Shown here: positions 58,278 through 64,000 of the stretch, one piece after another
How positions within the stretch are numbered: the stretch's first letter is position 1
How the letters are laid out: every line of letters begins with the position of its first letter
Assembly (NCBI RefSeq): GCF_003574445.1
Contig: NZ_KZ984552.1
Location: 248,001-312,000, forward strand
From: Streptomyces sp. YIM 130001
Lineage (GTDB): Bacteria; Actinomycetota; Actinomycetes; Streptomycetales; Streptomycetaceae
Direction: 5' to 3'
Length of the DNA: 64,000 bases
Notes under the pieces: generated by a model
Seen by the model: only the letters and a program-made list of their open reading frames with translations
Told to the model about the DNA's origin: nothing
The model's database searches: none
Translations under genes and position numbers: made by a program

Positions 58278-59456
58278 GTGGTCTCCCGCTTCGGCGATTC
58301 CCTGCGCAATGCGGCGATGCCGCTGCTCGCCGCGTCGCTCACCGATGAACCGCTCCTGGTGGCCCTGGTGAGCGCCTGCGGTTACGTCCCGTGGATCCTC
58401 TTCGGCCTGCTCGGCGGTGCGGTCGCCGACCGGATCGACCAGCGGCGCGCGATGTGGACGGTGGACGCGGTGCGTGCCCTGATCCTGGCCGCCTTCGCCG
58501 TCGTCGTGGCCCGTGGTGACGCCACGATCGGGCTGCTCCTCGCGGTGGCGTTCGTCCTCACCACACTGCAGACGCTCTTCGACAATGCCGCGACGGCCTT
58601 CCTGCCGACCCTGTTGCCGCAGGAGACCCTGGGCAGTGCCAACGCCCGGCTGCAGACCGGCCAGCAGGTCGCCGGCGGATTCGTGGCGGCACCCCTGATG
58701 CCCGTACTCCTGGCCGTCGGCGTCGCGGTGCCCTACGGGGTGGACGCCGCGACCTACGCGCTCGCGACCCTGCTCATCCTCTCCATACACATCCCGCGCG
58801 GCACCGGCCCCGCGCCGCCCACCGCCCCGGCGAGAAGCCTGCGCGCCGACATCGGGGACGGGCTGCGGACGCTCTGGCGGGACCCGCCGCTGCGCGCCCT
58901 GTGCATCGCGACGACCGTGTGCAACGTGGGCGTGGGCGCCCTGGTCGCCACCCTGGTCCTGCACGTCACGGGCTGGCTGGACGCGGGCAACACGGTCTAC
59001 GCCCTGGCGTTGACCTCGTACAGCGCCGGGAGCGTGGCGGGCGGATTCTGCGCCGGCCGGATCGCCGCCCGCATCGGGCGGATCCGGAGCGTGTGCCTGG
59101 CCGGTGCGGTCCAGTTCGTACCGCTGCTCGTCATCGGCACCGTGCGGGAGGTCTGGGCGCTGCTCGCCGGTCTGACCGTGTTCGGCCTGATGGGACTCGT
59201 CTGGAACGTCAACCAGGTGACCCTGATGCAGGAGCGGAGCCCCGCGGAGATGCTGGGCCGGATGAGCGCCGCCTTCCGCACGCTGACCATCGGCGCGGGC
59301 GCGCTCGGTGCCTTCCTCGGCGGTGTGGTGGCCACCACCTGGGGGCTCAACGCCCCGGCCCTGTGCGCGGCCGCGCTCGTCGGCCTGTCCGTCACCGTCC
59401 TGTTGCCCGTCGTCAGGGCGGCGGACAGCTCGCCGACGGACCGAAGCACGGTCTGA
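58278..59456 (+). CDS. MFS transporter with probable N-terminal frameshift
   Basis: A 392-residue open frame from GTG 58278 (MVSRFGDSLRNAAMPLLAASL). It has 11-12 helices and MFS motifs LFGLLGGAVADRIDQRRAM and GSVAGGFCAGRIAARIG. The start looks truncated. The codons before it (CGG CTG TGG ACG GCC GCC) continue the first helix as RLWTAAVVSRF but have no start. A GTG at 58241 begins the matching leader TRRFR in another frame. Removing one G at 58257-58259 would join them. Drug-type efflux family; substrate unknown. Confidence 0.75.
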   Translation: MVSRFGDSLRNAAMPLLAASLTDEPLLVALVSACGYVPWILFGLLGGAVADRIDQRRAMWTVDAVRALILAAFAVVVARGDATIGLLLAVAFVLTTLQTLFDNAATAFLPTLLPQETLGSANARLQTGQQVAGGFVAAPLMPVLLAVGVAVPYGVDAATYALATLLILSIHIPRGTGPAPPTAPARSLRADIGDGLRTLWRDPPLRALCIATTVCNVGVGALVATLVLHVTGWLDAGNTVYALALTSYSAGSVAGGFCAGRIAARIGRIRSVCLAGAVQFVPLLVIGTVREVWALLAGLTVFGLMGLVWNVNQVTLMQERSPAEMLGRMSAAFRTLTIGAGALGAFLGGVVATTWGLNAPALCAAALVGLSVTVLLPVVRAADSSPTDRSTV

Positions 59457-59537
59457 TCAATTAGGTTGGAAGGGCAGCGGGGCAAGGTGCACCCGGGTAC
59501 CGCGGTACTCGGGTACGAGAGAAGGCTGAAGTCCGGG

Positions 59538-61190
59538 ATGAACGCAGATAGCCGCATCAGGCTGAACCAGACCCCCGAGTGGGCGGCGCTCGCGAAGCAC
59601 CGCGAGCAGTGGGGCGAGACCGGCCTGCGCGAGCTCTTCGCCGCGCGGCCCGACCGTGGCACCGATTACACGCTCCAGGTCGGTGACCTGTACATCGACT
59701 ACTCCAAGCAGCTCGTCACCGACGAGACGCTGACGCTGCTGCGAGACCTGGCCGCGGCCACGGGCGTGGAGGCTCTGCGGGACGCCATGTTCCGCGGTGA
59801 GCGGATCAACACCACCGAGGACCGCTCCGTCCTGCACACCGCGCTGCGCGCGCCGCGCGACGCGGTCGTCGAGTCCGACGGGGAGAACGTCGTCCCGGGT
59901 GTGCACGCCGTGCTCGACCGGATGGGCGACTTCTCCGACCGGATCCGCTCCGGCGCCTGGACCGGCCACACCGGCCGGCCCATCAAGAACGTCGTGAACA
60001 TCGGCATCGGCGGCTCCGACCTCGGCCCCGCGATGGCCTACGAGGTACTGCGCGCCTTCACCGCCCGCGACCTCACCTTCCGCTTCGTGTCGAACGTGGA
60101 CGGGGCCGATCTGCACGAGGCCGTACGGGACTTGGACCCGGCGGAGACGCTTTTCGTCATCGCCTCCAAGACGTTCACCACCATCGAGACCATCACCAAC
60201 GCCACCTCGGCCCGCGACTGGCTCCTTGCCGGTCTCGGCGCCGGTCAGGACGCCGTCGCCAAGCACTTCGTCGCGCTGTCCACCAACGCCGAGAAGGTCG
60301 CCGAGTTCGGCATCGACACGGCCAACATGTTCGAGTTCTGGGACTGGGTCGGCGGGCGCTACTCGTACGACTCCGCGATCGGTCTCTCCCTGATGATCGC
60401 CATCGGGCGTGAGCAGTTCGGCGAGATGCTCGACGGATTCCGCCTGGTCGACGACCACTTCCGCACCGCGCCGCCCGAGGAGAACGCGCCGCTGCTGCTC
60501 GGCCTCCTCGGCATCTGGTACGGAAACTTCTTCGACGCGCAGTCGCACGCCGTCCTGCCGTACTCGCACTACCTGTCCAAGTTCACCGCGTACCTGCAGC
60601 AGCTGGACATGGAGTCCAACGGCAAGTCGGTGGACCGCGACGGCAACCCGGTGGACTGGCAGACCGGCCCGGTCGTCTGGGGCACCCCGGGCACCAACGG
60701 CCAGCACGCGTACTACCAGTTGATCCACCAGGGCACCAAGCTGATCCCGGCGGACTTCATCGGCTTCGCCGAGCCCGTCGCCGATCTGACGCCCGGTCTC
60801 GTCGCCCAGCACGACCTGCTGATGGCCAACTTCTTCGCCCAGACCCAGGCCCTCGCCTTCGGCAAGACGCCGGACGAGGTACGGGCCGAGGGCGTGCCCG
60901 AGGAACTGGTCCCGCACAAGAGCTTCCGTGGCAACCACCCGACGACCACCGTGCTCGCCCGCGCCCTCACCCCGTCCGTGCTCGGGCAGTTGATCGCCCT
61001 CTACGAGCACAAGGTGTTCGTGCAGGGCGCGGTGTGGAACATCGACTCCTTCGACCAGTGGGGCGTCGAACTCGGCAAGGTGCTCGCCAAGCGTGTCGAG
61101 CCGGCGCTCACCGAGGGCGCGGACGTCCCCGGTCTCGATGCGTCGAGCCAGGCTCTGGTCGCCAAGTACCGCGCGCTGCGGGGGCGTTGA
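59538..61190 (+). CDS. pgi: Glucose-6-phosphate isomerase
   Basis: Interconverts glucose 6-phosphate and fructose 6-phosphate. The 550-residue protein has the family signature [19 protein letters not shown], the [20 protein letters not shown] block, [34 protein letters not shown] and [10 protein letters not shown], then the C-terminal signature [23 protein letters not shown] 59538 is preferred to the longer open frame from 59466, which lacks homology-like content. It is transcribed alone and converges with the pgl-opcA-zwf operon. Confidence 0.96.
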   Translation: MNADSRIRLNQTPEWAALAKHREQWGETGLRELFAARPDRGTDYTLQVGDLYIDYSKQLVTDETLTLLRDLAAATGVEALRDAMFRGERINTTEDRSVLHTALRAPRDAVVESDGENVVPGVHAVLDRMGDFSDRIRSGAWTGHTGRPIKNVVNIGIGGSDLGPAMAYEVLRAFTARDLTFRFVSNVDGADLHEAVRDLDPAETLFVIASKTFTTIETITNATSARDWLLAGLGAGQDAVAKHFVALSTNAEKVAEFGIDTANMFEFWDWVGGRYSYDSAIGLSLMIAIGREQFGEMLDGFRLVDDHFRTAPPEENAPLLLGLLGIWYGNFFDAQSHAVLPYSHYLSKFTAYLQQLDMESNGKSVDRDGNPVDWQTGPVVWGTPGTNGQHAYYQLIHQGTKLIPADFIGFAEPVADLTPGLVAQHDLLMANFFAQTQALAFGKTPDEVRAEGVPEELVPHKSFRGNHPTTTVLARALTPSVLGQLIALYEHKVFVQGAVWNIDSFDQWGVELGKVLAKRVEPALTEGADVPGLDASSQALVAKYRALRGR

Positions 61191-61213
61191 CCCCGGCAGA
61201 CCGTACAAGCGAA

Positions 61214-61260
61214 CGGCCCGGCGCCGTCGGTCCCCTCCCGGGGGCCGCGGCGCCGGGCCG
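61214..61260. terminator. Convergent terminator between pgi and pgl
   Basis: CGGCCCGGCGCCG at 61214-61226 pairs perfectly with 61248-61260, with an inner CCCC/GGGG pair. It lies between the tail-to-tail pgi and pgl genes. Confidence 0.8.
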
Positions 61261-61283
61261 TCGTGCCGTACGAGCCCTCGCGG

Positions 61284-62069
61284 TCAGGGAGAGGCCGGCG
61301 GATACAGGTCACGCGGCAGCCGGGCCGCGGCGGCCGAATCCAGCAGCCACAGCGTCCGCGCGCGGCCCTGTGCGCCCGCGGCGGGCGCCTGCACCTCGCC
61401 CCCGCCGGACAAGGCCATCGCCACCGCGTTCGCCTTGTCCTCGCCGGCCGCGAGAAGCCAGACCTCACGGGCCGACCGGATCGCGGGCAGGGTCAGGGAG
61501 ATCCGGGTCGGTGGAGGCTTCGGCGCACCGTGCACGCCGATCACCGTGCGCTCGCTCTCGCGGGCCCCCGGGTGCTCCGGGAACAGCGACGCGACGTGGG
61601 TGTCCGGCCCGACGCCGAGCAGCAGGACGTCGAAGGCGGGCACGCTCGCATGGTTCTCCGGCCGTGCCGCGTCCGCGAGTTCGGCCGCGTAGGCCTCCGC
61701 CGCGGTGTCCGCGTCCCAGCCGCGGGGATCGTCCGACGCGGGCATCGCGTGCACCCGTGCCGGATCGAGCGGGACCGAGTCGAGCAGCGCCTCACGGGCC
61801 TGCGTGACGTTGCGCTCCGGATCGCCGTCCGGCAGGAAGCGCTCGTCGCCCCACCACAGATCGAGCCGGCCCCAGTCCACGGCGTCCCTCGCGGGCGCGG
61901 CGGCGAGCGCGGAGAGCAGGCCGTTGCCGTTACGCCCACCCGTCAGCACGACCGAGGCCGAACCACGGGCGGACTGGGCGTCCACGATCTTCGTGATCAG
62001 GCGGGCTGCGGCCGCCTGCGCCATGAGCTCCTTGTCCCGGTGGACGACGAGCTGGGGGACCGTACTCAC
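61284..62069 (-). CDS. pgl: 6-phosphogluconolactonase
   Basis: Hydrolyses 6-phosphogluconolactone in the oxidative pentose phosphate pathway. The 261-residue protein (GTG 62069, MSTVPQLVVHRDKEL) has the SVVLTGGRNGNGLLSAL block, LDLWWGDERFLPDGDPERN, VPAFDVLLLGVGPDTHVASLFPEH and LTLPAIRSAREVWLLAAGEDKA, the usual DevB pattern. Its GTG overlaps the opcA stop by four bases (GTGA), so it is translationally coupled to opcA. Confidence 0.95.
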   Translation of the reverse strand: MSTVPQLVVHRDKELMAQAAAARLITKIVDAQSARGSASVVLTGGRNGNGLLSALAAAPARDAVDWGRLDLWWGDERFLPDGDPERNVTQAREALLDSVPLDPARVHAMPASDDPRGWDADTAAEAYAAELADAARPENHASVPAFDVLLLGVGPDTHVASLFPEHPGARESERTVIGVHGAPKPPPTRISLTLPAIRSAREVWLLAAGEDKANAVAMALSGGGEVQAPAAGAQGRARTLWLLDSAAAARLPRDLYPPASP

Positions 62070-63085
62070 TTGCCGGCCGCCTTCTTGGCCGGGGCCTTCG
62101 CCGCCTTCTTCGCCGGGGTGGCCTGCGCCGCCTTCTCCGCACTGTCCGTCGAAGCGGGCGGCCCACCGAGCCGCTCCACACCGAACTTCAGAGCCGAGGC
62201 GTAGGTGTCGTCCGGGTCGAGCCGCCGCAGCTCCTCCGCGATCAGCTCGGCCGTCTCGCGGCGCTTGAGCGCCACCGCGCGGTCCGGCTGGCCCTGCATC
62301 GAGAGGGTGGCGAGCGAACCGTCGGCCCGGTCGAGCACGATCGGCCCGCAGTCCGTCTCGAGTCGCACCCCGGTGAGCCCCGGACCGGAGGACAGCGTGC
62401 GGTTCACCGGGACACCGAGCCGGTCGGAGAGCCACATGCCGAGCAGTTCACAGCTCGGATTGAACTCCTCGCCCTCCACCTCGACAGCGGTGACCCGGCA
62501 GGTCACCTGGTCGAGCGCGGCCGCCAGCATCGAACGCCACGGGGTGATCCGCGTCCACGACAGATCGGTGTCGCCCGGCGTGTACGCCTCCGCGCGCGCG
62601 GTCAGTTCGTGAATGGGCTGCTCGGCCGCGTAGGTGTCCGTGACCCGCCGCTGCGCCAGCGCGCCCAGGGGGTCCTTCGCCGGATCGAGCGGTGCGTTCA
62701 CCGGCCACCAGGCCACCACCGGGGCGTCCGGCAGCAGGAGTGGCAGGACCACCGACTGGGCGTGGTTGATCACGTCGCCGTACAGCCGGAGGACCACCGT
62801 CTCGCCGGTGCCCGCGTCAGCGCCGACCCGGACCTCCGCGTCGAGGCGCGATCCCGTGCGGTCCCGCGGCGAACGAGAGACGCGCTTGATGACGACCAGG
62901 GTGCGCGAGGGGTGCTCCCTCGACGCCTCGCTCGCCGCCTTCAGAGCGTCGTACGCGTTCTCCTCGTCGGTGACGATGACCAGGGTGAGCACCATGCCGA
63001 CGGCCGGGGTGCCGATCGCACGGCGACCCTGCACCAGGGCCTTGTTCACCTTGCTCGAGGTGGTGTCCGTGAGGTCGATCTTCAT
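62066..63085 (-). CDS. opcA: Glucose-6-phosphate dehydrogenase assembly protein OpcA
   Basis: A 339-residue protein needed for active glucose-6-phosphate dehydrogenase in actinobacteria and cyanobacteria. It starts MKIDLTDTTSSKVNKALVQGR, with VLTLVIVTDEENAYDALKAA, PDAPVVAWWPVNAPLDPAKDP and DLSWTRITPWRSMLAAALDQ. The C-terminus carries a basic Lys/Ala/Pro tail (residues about 317-339, AKKAAKAPAKKAAGK). Its ATG overlaps the zwf stop by 4 bases, and its stop overlaps the pgl start by 4 bases. Confidence 0.96.
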   Translation of the reverse strand: MKIDLTDTTSSKVNKALVQGRRAIGTPAVGMVLTLVIVTDEENAYDALKAASEASREHPSRTLVVIKRVSRSPRDRTGSRLDAEVRVGADAGTGETVVLRLYGDVINHAQSVVLPLLLPDAPVVAWWPVNAPLDPAKDPLGALAQRRVTDTYAAEQPIHELTARAEAYTPGDTDLSWTRITPWRSMLAAALDQVTCRVTAVEVEGEEFNPSCELLGMWLSDRLGVPVNRTLSSGPGLTGVRLETDCGPIVLDRADGSLATLSMQGQPDRAVALKRRETAELIAEELRRLDPDDTYASALKFGVERLGGPPASTDSAEKAAQATPAKKAAKAPAKKAAGK

Positions 63086-64000
63086 GGCCGACGCCAGCTC
63101 CGTCCGTCTCGTTCGAGCATTTCGTCCGCCTCCACGGGCCCCCACGTACCGGCCGGGTACTGCGCGGGCTTGCTGTTGCGGTCCCAGTACTCCTCGACCG
63201 GGTCGAGGATCTGCCAGGACAGCTCGACCTCCTCGGTGCGCGGGAACAGGTTCGAGTCGCCGAGCAGCACATCGAGGATGAGCCGCTCGTACGCCTCGGG
63301 GCTGGACTCCGTGAAGGACTCGCCGTACGCGAAGTCCATGGACACGTCCCGCACTTCCATCGAGGTGCCGGGCACCTTCGAACCGAAGCGCATGGTCACG
63401 CCCTCGTCCGGCTGGACCCGGATGACCAGGGCGTTGTGCCCGAGCTCCTCGGTCGCCGTGTGGTCGAAGGGGGAGTGCGGCGCCCGCTGGAAGACCACCG
63501 CGATCTCGGTGACCCGCCGGCCGAGACGCTTGCCGGTGCGCAGATAGAACGGCACCCCGGCCCAACGCCTGTTGTCGATGGTCAGCTTGACCGCGGCGTA
63601 GGTGTCGGTCTTCGACTTGGCGTCGATGCCGTCTTCCTGCAGATACCCGATGACCTTCTCGCCGCCCTGCCAGCCGGCCGCGTACTGGCCGCGGACGGTG
63701 TGCTTGCCGAGGTCCTTGGGGAGGTGGACCGCGCCGAGCACCTTGGTCTTCTCGGCGGCGAGCGCGTCCGCGTCGAACGAGGCGGGCTCCTCCATCGCCG
63801 TGAGGGCGAGGAGCTGCAGCAGGTGGTTCTGGATCACGTCACGGGCCGCGCCGATGCCGTCGTAATAGCCGGCCCGGCCGCCGATGCCGATGTCCTCGGC
63901 CATGGTGATCTGCACATGGTCGACGTACGACCTGTTCCAGATCGGCTCGAAGAGGGTGTTGGCGAAGCGGAGCGCCAGGATGTTCTGGACGGTCTCCTTG
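63082..64000 (-). CDS. zwf: Glucose-6-phosphate 1-dehydrogenase (C-terminal part)
   Basis: The gene runs off the right edge; about 305 residues are present, all from the C-terminal half. Features are NRSYVDHVQITMAEDIGIGGRAG, the KVLGAVHLPKD block, YAAVKLTIDNRRWAGVPFYLRTGKRL and QPDEGVTMRFGSKVPGTSMEV, followed by RLILDVLLGDSNLFPRTEEVELSW. It makes 6-phosphogluconolactone and NADPH, the substrate of the pgl product. zwf-opcA-pgl form one coupled operon. Confidence 0.97.
   Translation of the reverse strand, partial: KETVQNILALRFANTLFEPIWNRSYVDHVQITMAEDIGIGGRAGYYDGIGAARDVIQNHLLQLLALTAMEEPASFDADALAAEKTKVLGAVHLPKDLGKHTVRGQYAAGWQGGEKVIGYLQEDGIDAKSKTDTYAAVKLTIDNRRWAGVPFYLRTGKRLGRRVTEIAVVFQRAPHSPFDHTATEELGHNALVIRVQPDEGVTMRFGSKVPGTSMEVRDVSMDFAYGESFTESSPEAYERLILDVLLGDSNLFPRTEEVELSWQILDPVEEYWDRNSKPAQYPAGTWGPVEADEMLERDGRSWRRP

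Overview
This window is chromosomal DNA from a high-GC actinobacterium, almost certainly a Streptomyces or close relative. The evidence is the GC-rich codon use, the many GTG/TTG starts, Streptomyces-type families (WhiA, an EspR-like HTH regulator, an HTH-DUF5753/DUF397/ATPase set, RbpA-like, OpcA, mycothiol-dependent isomerase family, F420 luciferase-like oxidoreductase), and a gene order that follows the streptomycete core block from rpsA through uvrB, uvrA, uvrC, rapZ, yvcK, whiA, gap, pgk, tpiA, secG, pgi, pgl and opcA to zwf.

Layout. 1-2.4 kb: the end of rpsA, then a PAC2 protein, coaE and a TPR protein. 2.4-14.3 kb: a mixed accessory stretch holding a DUF6343 protein, a methyltransferase, a frameshifted DoxX gene, a Tm-1-like protein, an S4 RNA-binding protein, a family 5 uracil-DNA glycosylase, a NarK-like transporter, a Cys-cluster/pentapeptide-repeat fusion, RidA, a zinc-free quinone-type oxidoreductase, a secreted serine protease, a membrane protein and a solo MmyB ligand-binding domain. 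14.6-16.3 kb: an EspR-like DNA-binding protein followed by a secreted AA10 lytic polysaccharide monooxygenase with a DasR-type operator and 3 x 19-bp tandem repeats on both sides. 16.5-33 kb: single metabolic and regulatory genes, including the HTH/DUF397/anti-sigma-like ATPase set and a psuG-psuK pair. 33-39.6 kb: uvrB, then TerD, a TerD/FtsK-like protein and TerC. The TerC gene is preceded by what I read as a complete yybP-ykoY (manganese) riboswitch. 39.8-45 kb: a Tat-exported GH127-ricin-type hydrolase, an S66 peptidase, a metallo-beta-lactamase-fold hydrolase and a DinB/mycothiol isomerase-type protein. 45-51 kb: uvrA, a Rieske lipoprotein and uvrC. 50.9-53.8 kb: the overlapping rapZ-yvcK-whiA run. 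54-64 kb: glycolysis (gap, pgk, tpiA, pgi), secG, an RbpA-like protein, an MFS transporter with a suspect N-terminus, and the reverse-strand zwf-opcA-pgl operon.

Functionally the window combines nucleotide excision repair (all three Uvr genes within about 18 kb), central carbon metabolism (lower glycolysis plus the oxidative pentose phosphate branch) and developmental control (WhiA and the HTH/DUF397 set). Chitin or other polysaccharide attack (AA10 under probable DasR control) and metal or stress handling (Ter genes, Mn riboswitch) are also represented. I saw no tRNA, rRNA, CRISPR array, insertion sequence, prophage or biosynthetic gene cluster. Coordinates of starts are my choice from Shine-Dalgarno spacing and family N-termini; no database search was possible.
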